From assembly GCF_020283565.1 (NCBI RefSeq), contig NC_060059.1, forward strand, positions 4,161,501 through 4,225,500: a DNA stretch of 64,000 nt, given 5' to 3'. The position numbers were made by a program, and so were the translations under genes. The DNA is from Trifolium pratense. Taxonomy: Eukaryota; Streptophyta; Magnoliopsida; Fabales; Fabaceae. The notes beneath the pieces are model-generated. The model was not told where the DNA came from and did no database searches. It saw only the letters and a program-made list of their open reading frames with translations. Position 1 is the stretch's first letter, and each line of letters starts with the position of its first letter. Shown here one piece after another: positions 35,598 to 47,560 of the stretch.

Positions 35598-36130
35598 ATT
35601 ATAATCTGGATTATGTGCAGCTATATTTATCAATGCGAAAAGAAGTGTCTTGCTTGATAAGAAATCACAAAAATGAACATATTCAAACAACATGAAAATA
35701 TTGTGAACAATGAAGTCAAAATGATGATGATGATGAGTGATGAATGACCATGATGATATTGGTGTCATATATTCTACGTTTGGTATTCCAACATTTGACA
35801 ACACCCCTTTGTACTAGTAGTACTAAACAACCAAGGATTAATCCTAAACAAAGAAAGATTAAGGAGATACTAATACAAAGAAAGATTAGGAGTACCAACC
35901 AACCAAATGACACACACACTTCTCTAAAATGATTCATTAGAGTCACAACGTCTTTGCCAACTTTTTCTCATCATTTCCACTCACACTCTCTCTCTTTCTC
36001 ACCATCAAAAATAGTACACAAGCCCTCCTTTTATTCTTACCACTATAACAACAAACATTGCCATATATATACACAAAACAAAAACAGAGTGAGTGAACAA
36101 ACAAAGAAGAAAGAGAGAGAAAAACAAACA

Positions 36131-39100
36131 ATGGCAGCCGGTGAAGGTGGTGGTGGTGGAGGAGGTGGAAAGGTTGATGAGTTTCAACCTCATCCTGTCA
36201 AGGAACAACTTCCTGGTGTTGATTACTGCATTAGAAGCTCACCTTCATGGCGTAAGAAACTAACAACCCCTTTTGTTTTTTTTTACTGTTTTTTGTTAAT
36301 ACCCATTTTTCATTTCTCATAAAGTTTTAAGCTTTTGTTGATTTTCAATGGTTTTATTTCATTTGCAGCTGAAGCGATTTTTCTTGGGTTTCAACACTAC
36401 CTTGTCATGCTTGGAACCATTGTGATTATTTCAACCTTACTTGTTCCTTTGATGGGTGGTGGAAATGTATCAACTTTTTCTTTTCTTTTTTTTTGTTTTG
36501 ATTGACAAGGTTTTAAATTGCAGTCCGCAATTGCGGCCACAGTATTGCTGATGCTGTAGCTTCTGCATTGCATCGCACTGCAATTGTGGTGTGATTTAAA
36601 TTCATGTTTATGCCGCATTTTATCCGCATCGGAAGCCGCACAGACGATTTTGGCCATGTTCGTTAAAATTTTCTCACCAACAGATGAACCTCAAATCCTA
36701 AATTGCGTCAACTCTAATGAATTTTTTTACTTTTGACTCTAAAATTTTAAGCACATTCGAATCGGTGTATATGGAATAAACTAAGACTCTGCAATGGTGG
36801 GTAAATAGTGTAGTGGCATAGTGGTGTTATTTTATATACTTTGTGAAATTTCAAAATGATTTCATGTCGCAATAGCCGCATTGCACGTTGCAGCAGCCGC
36901 AATCGCAATAACTGCAACCGTTACCGCAACCGCAATTTAAAACCTTGTTTTGAATTTTTGATTTTTTTTTTTTTTTGTTATTTGGATTTGAACCTCAGTT
37001 TTTGTTTTGGGGATAAATGTAGGTGGAAAAAGCTCAAATGATCCAGACAATGCTTTTGGTTGCTGGAATCAAAACATTGTTGCAAACTTTGGTTGGAACT
37101 AGACTTCCTGTGGTTATAGGACCTTCCTTTGCTTTCCTTATACCAGCTATTTCTGTTGCTTTCTCAACTAGAATGAGCACATTCCTTAATCCTAATCAGG
37201 TTTGTGTAACCAATGTTGTTGTATGATATGATATAACAATAGCTTTTTTAATTTCTACTTAGTGGGTATAATTTATAGATTATATAGAATTTCTTGTTTA
37301 TTTTCATTGAAATGTTGTTTTGTTATACTTAATGCATGTTACTAATGTTAATTGATTCTTGGTTTAACTTTTCAGAGGTTCAAGCAATCCATCAGAGCTG
37401 TACAAGGTGCTTTGATAATTGCTTCTTTTGTTCAAGCCATGATTGGATTTTTTGGGTTCTGGAGTATTTTTACAAGGTAGAAATTGTGTATATGGCTTCT
37501 TTGAAGAAATCATTCATAGTTTGGTGGTAAAAAAACTCAAATGTTCAAGTATATTTAAATATATTTATTGATCTTGCAGGTTTCTAAGCCCTCTAAGTGC
37601 CGTTCCACTTGTTACTCTTACTGGCTTAGGACTCTTTGTATTATGGTTTCCAAGAGTACATACATTGTCCCTTTTTTTATGATTATTGGCACTAAATGAT
37701 TTTTCATATAATGATCAGTTGTTTAACAAACATAACTCCTCGTGTTTCCTTTGATTCCTGTAGTTGGCTGATTGTGTTGAAATTGGTCTCCCTGCATTGG
37801 TCATTCTGGTCATCCTGTCCCAAGTATGCTACTTTGTTTTTGTCCCTTTGAAATATTTGTGTAAATAATTTGGATGGTGGTTAGTATGTAAGAAGTTGTA
37901 GTCCTTATGATCTGTGAATCTTGTATATCAAAATAGCTCAACATTTTAAATTGATTAATGTCCTTGCAGTACATTCCACAAAAGATGAAATCAAGAGGTT
38001 TCGATCGAGTTGCAATAGTAGTCACAATTGGAATTGCATGGACATTTGCTGAAATTTTGACTGCAGCTGGTGCATATAACAAAAGACCACCAATGACTCA
38101 AATCAACTGCCGTACTGACCGATCTGGGTTGATTACCGCCGCTTCTTGGTCAGTCCTTGGTAGCTTGGTTGTGTTTTTAAAATTCATTCAGTTCTCTCAA
38201 ACCATGTCACTGTATAACAATATTTTGTCATAATAGTAGATGATATCTAAGGCTCCAAAGTATCAAAATAGATAGATAGATATTATGTTTATAACTAAAT
38301 ACTAGGAGCTGAATATGTTATTTACACATCTTACTCATTCCTTGAGTATATATTATATACTAGTATCCATTTCAATTAGCTTTTTATACATTGTGCAGGA
38401 TAAAAGTTCCATATCCATTGCAATGGGGAAGTCCTACTTTCAATGCTGGTGATATATTTGCAATGATTGCTGCTTCTCTTGTTGCTATTGTAGAGGTTTG
38501 CAAATCTTTCCTTTTTTAAAATCTAGACCAACTTGTGTGTGGATGGTTGTTATATTTTTGGATATAATGATCACAAAAGCAAGTGATAGCAATATTTTGC
38601 ATATGACAATGTGTCCCATGATCAATATAGGATATTGTGGACCAGACATTCTGTCTTGCAAAAGTTCTATGTGAATTGTGAACTATCATGTTTTCTTAAT
38701 AACCTCATTGTAATTTGGAAATTTCTAATTAGAAGCTATATGTTTAAATTTCTTTTCATTTGGGTATTCTTTGATATATGATTTATTTTTCAATCTCTGA
38801 GAACAGTCAACCGGAACATTCATTGCGGCATCGAGGTTTGGCAGTGCAACACCAGTTCCACCTTCTGTGCTTAGCCGCGGCGTTGGCTGGCTGGTACTAT
38901 GTCATTATTTTATGATATATACATCTATAATAAGCGTTCTTACTTATTGAGAATTAGACTCATGTGTTGAAGTTTGATGATTTCAGGGTGTAGGCACTTT
39001 TCTGGATGGCCTTTTTGGCGCAGCTACTGGATCTGCTGCATCAGTGTACATTTTGTTGCCCTTAAAAAATTCTTCTCACTAGCTATTGTCAAATACTAGT

Positions 39101-40694
39101 AATTCTTAGGCTTAGTTCTTGATTGTCATTAAGTGTGTTTTACCGAGAATTTATTTTTTACTATATCTTGTTGAGTATATTAATGACATTATCTAATATC
39201 CTTTCCTTGTAATTAAGCCAAAATGCAGGACTGTTGGGTCTAACACGCGTTGGGAGTCGAAGAGTCATTCAAATATCAGCTGGATTCATGTTTTTCTTCT
39301 CTATATTTGGTATTACATTGAATCCCCTTCTGCGAATTTCTGAGCATTCGGATGTATTTTACTGATGAAAGTGAAACACTTGTCATGTGTTTGTATTGAA
39401 CTATATTTGTTCATTCCTATATGGCTTTGTTGGAATATCTGAATAAGTGAAATAGAATGAAACAAAATAACTGACCATAACATTGCTCACATATTTATGA
39501 ATTATGATAAAGTGAATGAGAGTATTCAAGTGATTAAAACTGATACTAACTTGTTTGTACATGTGTGCCTAATGATTTTTACTTTGTGCTTCTGTCAGGC
39601 AAATTTGGAGCAGTGATTGCTGCAATACCATTGCCAATAATAGCAGCTGTATATTGCGTCCTCTTTGCTTATGTCGGTATGTATGATTCAATGGTTATCT
39701 ATAACAATATATAAAGGGGATAAGGGAGTTTGGGCTGGATTTTTTTTGGTCCATTTTGCCCTTAACTTCTTTTATGGTTTTTTAATTATTCCATAATTGC
39801 CCTTAACTTTCTCTCTTTTTTTTTATGGTTTTTTCATCTATATCTATTCTATACTATAATATATAAAAAGAATACATGAGTTTTGGGGTAGGATTTTCAT
39901 AATACCAACATTACCCTTGCTTTTTTTTAGTAGCAACAAAAATCTTTTATTAACAAACTCACCATAACATAAGGCGTATCTTTTTTTTTGGGTACATAAG
40001 TTAGACACAGGCCTGACCCGCTACTTGATAATAATTCTGTTATCCTTATGTTGGTCTGTAACAACTGATAATTTGATGATCTAGAAACCAAAAACAAATG
40101 AGTGATTGCAATGAAACTTGGCATGTAAAATGTATTTATAACACTAGTTTCATACATTGCATTGTTTTGTTCCTTTAAAATGTAAAATTCTTTCTGATTT
40201 GATTGTAATGTTTCTTCTATGATGAGCAGCATCGGCCGGACTTGGTTTTCTTCAATTTTGCAATCTTAACAGCTACAGATCGATGTTCATCGTTGGCTTT
40301 TCTCTCTTTCTCGGTCTATCCATTCCACAATATTTCAACCAGACTATCGTTCTATCTGGACACGGCCCTGTTCAAACTGGCTCCACCTCGGTATGCACAT
40401 ATCTTACCTGAAAAGTCATCTATTGCTATTAAACAAATTTTTATTATTCTCACTGTGGCATCCAATACTATGCAGTTCAACAATATAGTGCAAGTAATTT
40501 TCTCATCTCCAGCTACTGTGGCGATTATAGTTGCTTACTTCTTGGATGCCACAATGAGTCCTGCACATGCCTCAACTCGCCGAGATAGTGGGAGACACTG
40601 GTGGGAAAAATTCAGGAGCTACAATCAGGATATCAGAAGTGATGAGTTCTATGCATTGCCTATGAGACTTAACAGATTTTTCCCTTCACACTGA
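36131..40694 (+). CDS. Nucleobase-ascorbate transporter (NAT/NCS2 family)
   Basis: Fourteen exons: 36131-36251, 36369-36466, 37023-37199, 37376-37476, 37580-37655, 37764-37823, 37970-38148, 38399-38495, 38807-38893, 38987-39045, 39218-39309, 39599-39676, 40230-40390, 40476-40694. It is a polytopic membrane protein that moves nucleobases in this family; substrate here is unknown. The N-terminus has a Gly-rich run then DEFQPHPVKEQLPGVDYC. Family marks seen: the QH motif in GFQHYLVMLG, VESTGTFIAASR with the conserved Glu, and the NAT signature QNAGLLGLTR. The C-terminus ends DEFYALPMRLNRFFPSH. Start and all junctions agree in phase. Intron 2 carries a MITE. Confidence 0.95.
36505..36948. mobile_element. 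MITE with perfect TIRs in NAT intron 2
   Basis: Ends ACAAGGTTTTAAATTGC and GCAATTTAAAACCTTGT are perfect 17-bp inverted repeats. The sub-terminal sequence is rich in GCGGCC and CCGCAA words in inverted order. The flanks TTTGATTG and TTTGAATT agree in 6 of 8 bases, which fits a worn hAT-type 8-bp duplication. Confidence 0.82.
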
Positions 40695-41379
40695 ATGCAC
40701 TTACTCTACATTTCAAAAAAACGACATTAATTTTGTTGATAAATTAGAGTCCACAATCCCTTGGTATTTAGTATTACTATCTCTACATAATAGGCTGTGC
40801 AGATTGCAGAAGAGTGACATATCAAAACAATACTTGTAGGAAGATTCATTAAAAGTTATACTCTTTGCGTATTACTTAATATATTACGTCGTTTAAGGTT
40901 ATGCACAACATAATTTAGTTACATCATTTCACTCATTTCATTATTTTTTCCATTAAATTTTAAATTTTTTGTATATGTACTATATATAACATTTAGGTTT
41001 ATGTCTAAGCAAGAATATCTCAAATTAGCCATTGTATAATTTTTCAATGCATCAATAACAATCCAGCAATGGTCCCACACGCTTTTTAACAATGCATGAC
41101 CAATGTCAATTATCCACATATCACATGCAAGCTAAAATTTGGCCCCAGCTTAGCCAAATTCATCCAAATGCTAGAATCAGTACGTACAAAATATATTGAA
41201 GTGTGAATTGAAAAAAGTTAGATAAGTCCTACGTTGGTAGAACACACTTATTATACTGGAAGGTCATTATTTAGGGTGTACCTACCTCAAAGGGTACCTA
41301 TTTTGTAAATGAAGGACCTTAAAGTGTGTGTTAATGAATCATTAAAAACATTTTTTTTTAAACAAGTATTAAAAACATA
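40695..41379. other. Intergenic, 3' flank of the NAT gene
   Basis: Contains the NAT 3'UTR. Nothing else is recognised. Confidence 0.45.
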
Positions 41380-41700
41380 TTTTTAATGTGTGCTGACTTA
41401 GTGATTATTCGTTACAAAATAGATTTGTCGACGCTTGCTATCTGAACAGATATCGCTCATATATATCCGTTGGGTGCATTTTTCAGTTGTTCCCCGCGAT
41501 TCAATCAGTTTGTTACGGATCTGATCTGTTTGCTAATTGATAAGCTTCCTGTTTTTTTCTCTGTTTCAGTTTTGTAGCTCCTCTATAAATAGAGGCCCCC
41601 ACTCAGTCTTCAAACTGTTTCAAACGTCTTAAAGAGAGTGACATAGTTTACAACTCAATCAGTTAATTAATTTCTTATGTGACATATTTTTAAAATCAAA
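41380..41700 (+). mobile_element. LTR-like fragment with a TATA promoter
   Basis: GC-richer stretch with CTCCTCTATAAATAGAGGCC at 41578-41597, a strong TATA box, followed by a leader-like sequence with no gene. This is the layout of a Copia-type LTR promoter, but ends and target duplication are not visible. Confidence 0.4.
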
Positions 41701-42444
41701 TTTTTCAAATTAGAAAACATGTTTCAAATAGAAACTTTTTATATATGAGCAACTTTGTATATATATGTCATGGTCTTCTATCTGTAAAATGTAGTGTGTA
41801 TTCAATGGATAATAAATACATTACTCTTCTAGGTTGTTGTTGAACAGTTGACATTTTAGACATCTAAAATGTGAGGTAAATATTACTCTCTTAGTTGAAT
41901 AACTTACATATTAATTATAGAAAAATATTTGTTAGGAGAAGTCAACTCTTTAAATAAATCGAAATTACTTCGAAAAGATTAGTTTTTCAATTGTGCGCGG
42001 AGGATATATTTAGTTTAGAAAAAAATGTCTCTTGTCTTAAATATAGACAACTTTATATATATTCTTGTAAACTATAGTATATTATGTGCACACGTGTGTG
42101 TCCCCATGACTATGTGAATGAATGGTAGCAGAGTAAATTCTTGAAAAGAAGAGGATTAGGATTTGGAATCTAATATTGCATGTGGATTAATAAAAAAATC
42201 CCAGTCAACTGCACCATGCCCAAAAAAATTTCACATTCTCCCCTGATTGATATTATCCTCAAGGCCACACTATTTTTTCACCTTAGACATACACACCAAA
42301 AATAATCTAGTTTCTCTTGTTTTTCTCTAACAAACACAATAGACAGAAAATTAAATGAGTGGTAGTGGTTGATGTTTTTCCTTCAAGAATGCTGTACGTT
42401 TTCTAATACTATGCATATAAATAGAACTCTGATTGCTAATTGTG

Positions 42445-42579
42445 ACCAACTACACGTAATTATGCAGTTTATAAAATCCTAACCGTTTGATCAAATTACA
42501 CATTAAGGGAGACTTTGACCTTTCATCTTGATCAAATGATTACGATTTCACATACTGCATAATTGCGTGTAGTCCAGGT
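42445..42579. mobile_element. Small foldback MITE
   Basis: The arms CTACACGTAATTATGCAG (42450-42467) and CTGCATAATTGCGTGTAG (42555-42572) are inverted repeats with one mismatch. Pairing continues inward to TTTGATCAA on both sides. The whole stretch could form a long hairpin. Family is not identified. Confidence 0.8.
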
Positions 42580-43037
42580 TCAAATAAATGATAAAGTATT
42601 AGTATAGCTGTACATGCTGGAAATGGAATGAATTTTATTTCTCTATAAGAGCTATCTTTTAACCATGTCACATAATTAATGAGGCACATGAAAAGCAAAA
42701 AAAGTGATACTACAGTTTATGATTATAACATACCATGTGCCAAACACTGCACTATTTATGTTCAGAATAGCATGATTTTCATTTTACCTTATTTGAACTA
42801 CAAATCAGGTTTGTGATGTACCATACCATAAAAAATCCGTTATTGAAGTATTGCCTCCTCAGTTTGATGACTAACCATTTAGTATTTTATTTTACAATAT
42901 TCTTCCTTAAAATTAGGATAATGCAATACAATGCATAGTAACTAGCTAGGGTATGCATTGGTTGTACTATATGATAGGTGTCACAAGTAGACTGTGGAAT
43001 GGAAATGGACGTGTACTCTGTTTTGTTAAGAGGGTAC

Positions 43038-43663
43038 TAGGGCTGGGCACAACCGACCCAATCCGATTGAAACCGTTCGGCCCAAACTGAAACAGAGCAT
43101 TCGGGTCGGTTTCTGTGGAACCGCGGATTGGAATTGTGTAAACCGTGGATATTAAGGCATTGAATGGGTGGTTTACGGTTGGAAGGTTTCGGCCCATCGC
43201 AAACCGAAACCGAACCGTTATTAATTTATTATTATTAATTATTAATTATTATCAAGCATATAGCTACTAACAGCATAATCATTTAAAAAAATAAGTAATT
43301 AAAAATTTAGACCAAAGATTTAGACAAGATATTTGGATAAAAAAAAAGAAAATAATGGGCTAAGAATATGGCTAAGTTTAAAGGCCCTGAAATTGGGAAA
43401 AAAACGTTTGGACAAAAAATGACACAAGTAACCTGCAATTATATTGAGCCAATTTTAATTAAAAATTTGAGAAAAACAAAATTTTCAAAAAATGGTTTAA
43501 ACCGTTGAACCGAACCGAAACCGAGTCAATCCGAGAAACCATAAACCGACCAAACCGAGTATTTAATTGGTTTGATATGATTATGCATATGTCACCCATC
43601 GGTTCGACTGGTTCTAAGATTTGAGCCCGAAACCGAACCAAACCGAACCGATGCCCAGCCCTA
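43038..43663. mobile_element. Non-autonomous hAT element
   Basis: 626 bp with terminal inverted repeats TAGGGCTGGGCA / TGCCCAGCCCTA. It is flanked by a perfect 8-bp duplication GAGGGTAC (43030-43037 and 43664-43671). The sub-terminal parts are rich in AACCGAAC/GGTTCGG words, the centre is AT-rich. No transposase is encoded. Confidence 0.93.
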
Positions 43664-43671
43664 GAGGGTAC

Positions 43672-44647
43672 ACTGTGCCTTGCTGTCTAGCATGTGAATC
43701 AATGGGGTATGGTGTGATTCAATTCTCTCTCTTACATGCACCCATTATAACATACACAACTGGCATTTTTTGATTCATTCTCATTTAGACCAAATAAAGA
43801 CAAAATTGTTAATGCAAGATTGGTCCAATGTTAAGAAATTGATTCATATTATGCAATCAATGTGAGAGTTAACATTTTCCCTCAAATGCGAGTCTATCAG
43901 CATCCACGATTTATCACTAATTACTTATTGTCCTCCATCAATCAAGCTCTAACACCACTGTTGGGCTGTGAAGGAAAAGCTCCACCGGATTAGATCAATA
44001 CATAGCAATCACACAAATGACTTTGACACAATACTGCACCCAAAACCATAAAACATTGAGTTTTTGGATCATCCATTTGTCGGTGGAGCTTATTTGTTTT
44101 GCTCCCCCGTCGGCTCCTCTGTTTGTTTTTGTTGTTGAGCTGGGGGAGGATTTGTTCTTTTAACAGAGCAGACCAATGAGTCTCGAAGATATGATAACAA
44201 GATGTTCGAGCAAAGGTTCCAGGATAACGACGGACTTTCCGCCTCTCATCTTTCATACTTTATATTTATATGTTACTCAATCTCAAATTTTTCAACTAAT
44301 ACTTGACTTAACTCACACTTCATATCTCTCAACCCAACCCTTCTAAACTTTTTATCCACAAAAACCAAATAAAGAATAAGACAAAATTTTGTGGAAGATT
44401 TTAGTGTGATTCTCTTTGGATTTTTATCCAACTTGCTTAACTCCAAAACCAAACACTAGTGAGACACACACACATTAACAACGTTAATAAAATGTTCCAT
44501 TCTTTTCACCCTTTTATTACAACTATAGCTATAGTCTTTCATTCATCATATATTCATATATAATAGTACCATACATTAGAAAAGTAGAAAATAGAAAACT
44601 CTTCTCTATATACTAGAATCTAATCTAGCTAGAAAGAAAATAGGAAC
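43672..44647. promoter_or_regulatory. Intergenic region and SOFL promoter
   Basis: No gene is recognised in 43672-44450. The part next to the ATG (44500-44647) is the likely promoter and leader; CTCTATATACTAG at about 44605 is a candidate TATA. A frame at 43990-44256 (minus) has no known motif. Confidence 0.4.
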
Positions 44648-45553
44648 ATGAGTGCATATGATTCTGAATGTAGTAGTGGATGTGAGTCAGGTTGGACTCT
44701 ATACCTTGAACATTCTTATGGAGACACTAGATACATAGGTGGAACTGAAGGGTATTATGGGAAACACAAAGACAAAAGAGTCACAAATGAATACTCTGAA
44801 GGAGTAGAAGATTTATCTATGGTTTCTGATGCTTCTTCTGGTCCTCCACATCTTCCTTATGATGATGATGCTTATTTCAATGAAAAACACAATGTAGTGA
44901 AACAGAACAAAAGTGGTTCAAAGAAACAAAAAGTTAGAGAAAATAAGCAACACCTTGTTCAAGATCAACAAAATCTTCCTTCTTTTCTTCATGACACAGC
45001 TAGCTCTCATGTCTTTGACTTTTCCACTGTAAGTTTGTTTCAGATGTTAATTCTTAGACAGACTTTATTTATTTCGCGGTCGAACTCTGTCAGGTTGCTT
45101 TTTCCTCAAATATAATTTGTGTGCAATGTAATGTGTTAATTTGTTACTTATGGTTTTTGATAATTTTTTAGAACAATGTTGGTGGGACAAATCAACAAAA
45201 TTATACAGGAAATATGGTAGATTATTCACAAGGTTTTTCAGCTAGTAATTACTTTGAGGTACTAATTGGCTTAATTCTCTTCTTTTGATTTTATTACTCT
45301 ATACACTTTAATTTTGTAATTGATAAAACTTTTTGTGGTATTTTTTGTAGGGAAAATCTTCATACCAAGATGAACAATTTGGTTTCTTACAACCTTCTAT
45401 ATCACAAAATGAACTTCAAGACAACAAGTAAGTTAATCTTCTTTTGTGAAATTATTGGAAGAAAATTGTACTATACATAGTTTGTTGAGCTCAAAGATTT
45501 GCATTCTTTTGTTTAGCAGATGGTATGGAGGGAAATTAAAGAGATGGGAATGA
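44648..45553 (+). CDS. SOB FIVE-LIKE (SOFL) protein
   Basis: Four exons: 44648-45028, 45172-45258, 45351-45427, 45520-45553. Both conserved SOFL boxes are present: SECSSGCESGWTLYLEHS (residues about 6-23) and EDLSMVSDASSGPPHLPYDD (about 58-77). SOFL proteins act in cytokinin-related growth control in Arabidopsis; their biochemical role is not settled. A basic KKQKVRENK stretch may be a nuclear signal. The C-terminal exon gives WYGGKLKRWE. Its acceptor is a tandem AGCAG, so exon 4 can start at 45517 or 45520, adding one residue and changing another. Confidence 0.9.
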
Positions 45554-47224
45554 AGTAAAAGAAGAGCTTCAATAAGGAAATGTGTTGAGCTCTAAGTTAG
45601 TCATGTTTATTTTTGCTTTAGAAAATGTAATTTTGTTGTTAATTAATGGTGATTATAAGCTAATTCAGTAAGACAAAAGTTGTGTATAAGTATGTTTACT
45701 TCCTGTTATTTTGATTAATCTACACACAAAATAAATACAACTTTTTTCACATTAAGAGCTTAATTCCCAATTAATTCGAGTAATTAAGAAGATAAGTGCA
45801 AATCTTGTGTCCTCATTCAAATCTTTGCTAGCTGTGCCGGCTGCTATGTACTTGGTTGAGGAGTGAATCTTCAACCCGGAGAAATTCGGTTCGAGATCTG
45901 ACATCGAAAAATTTAATTGTATACTTTCTCAAGTCTTTTTTTTTTTGAAACAATACTTTCTCAAGTCTTAAATAGAAGTAAAGATTCATTTTTCGAGTTC
46001 ATTGAATAATTGATGTATTTAATCTATATTTTGGACCGAATATATTTAAAAAATATTTATTTATATTTGAGACCGAATTCAGTACAATCTATTACTCAAC
46101 CTTTCTGTTTAATATATTTATGAATTATTCTTAGATGCATGCACAAACCAAATCCATGGAACTATGTTCCAAGAAAAAAAGTACACGACCTTTATTTTAT
46201 TTTGGAAAATATCGTACTTCTTAATGTACTGAAATTCAATAATAGATAATATACTTTTATTTATTTATTCTAAAAAAAAAAATCCACCATAAAGGTTTTT
46301 TTTTTCTTTTCTTAAAGTTAGTTTTATTACTTGTTTTTTTATAAAACAAGACAAAAATAATGTGCTGCCGACACATGTTTTGATGTTTGATTCACAAATG
46401 ATAATTTAGATAAAGCAATAGTATGATCCAACATTGATTAGGCAGGATAATTTTTCGTGATTACTACTCTGGTAATATTAGTAAAAGTTAATAAAATAAA
46501 ATTGATAAAATATTTGATCTAAAAATTTTGAACCACATATATCAGTTTCTTTTTTGTTACTTCTTAAAAATTACAACTAGACAATGATTTTATGAGTGTT
46601 TGGAGGAACCCATACAATTTCGTTAAATTTAAACATATACCTAACTTTTGTTACCAAATGAACAGAAAATTGTAGAGTGTTATGAGAGATGGGCAGTGAA
46701 GACAATAATGTACCAATATGACCAATTGATGTTGGAATGTATATTTCATATGAAAATCTTTATTAAGCTCATGAAATCTTGCCTCATATCTTGATGACCC
46801 TAGAGGAACATGCATTACATGACCCATTTTGTTTAGTTTGTCAACTTTATCTCTTTTGGAAGGATCCTATTTTAATGATGTTTTTTTAATGTAGCTTTGT
46901 TCCCTCCAAAGCCTGTCTGTTTGGAAGCTGTCACTGAACTTAATGTCATACACAATCGTGCCTTTCATTTTTTTTATTCCTTTACTTATTCCTAGTCAAT
47001 TCCTGCTTAATTAAATCATTTTAAAAAAATGTATTTGCAATCATATTCCAGTCAACCAAGGTTGAAAAAGGTAAAGAAAATATATGATCTTTAAGAATTT
47101 TAGGATCACCATTTCAAATCTCTCCCTCACGTGTTTTTTTTCTTATATATAATCTGGCATTCTTAACAAATTAAATTAAGACTAAAGTAATTAATGAAGA
47201 AGATTAAACTATAGAGAAATCAAA
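45554..47224. other. Intergenic, nothing recognised
   Basis: AT-rich DNA after the SOFL gene. No credible gene or element ends are seen. Confidence 0.45.
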
Positions 47225-47560
47225 CATGGGGTGAGTTTCCTCAGCCTAGTAGGCCGGCCTGACCTACCATGGGGCGAGAGGCTCAATAGAGCCATAGATC
47301 AATGGTCAAGTAATCAGAACGTCCGCCCCAATGGGAAATGGATAGGACCAGATTACGGGCTAGCGGATAAGTTCGGAATCATAGGTCACATGAGTTGATT
47401 ATTCAGGAGAGCAGGCTCAACCACTCCTTCTGTTAAGGAGGCACAATCGTCACCTCCATGAGACGAGGGGCATGTATACATATAGACTTTCTGTTATTAG
47501 GTGAGTACGTTCTGCATATCTATACTAAACCCTAGCTCAACATCGTTGTTGACTAGATGT
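47225..47560. repeat. GC-rich, probably retroelement-derived stretch
   Basis: Clearly richer in GC than its surroundings, with phrases such as CCTAGTAGGCCGGCCTGACC and GAGACGAGGGGCATGTATAC. It has stop codons in all frames. The composition and phrasing suggest an LTR or internal retrotransposon fragment, without visible ends. Confidence 0.4.

Noticed and set aside
35954..36322. A 122-codon plus-strand frame starting before the NAT gene
   Set aside because: It is the NAT first exon in frame, extended upstream through the leader and downstream through intron 1. The family start is the ATG at 36131.
43990..44256. An 88-codon minus-strand frame as a gene
   Set aside because: No motif I can recognise and no promoter-like context; probably chance.
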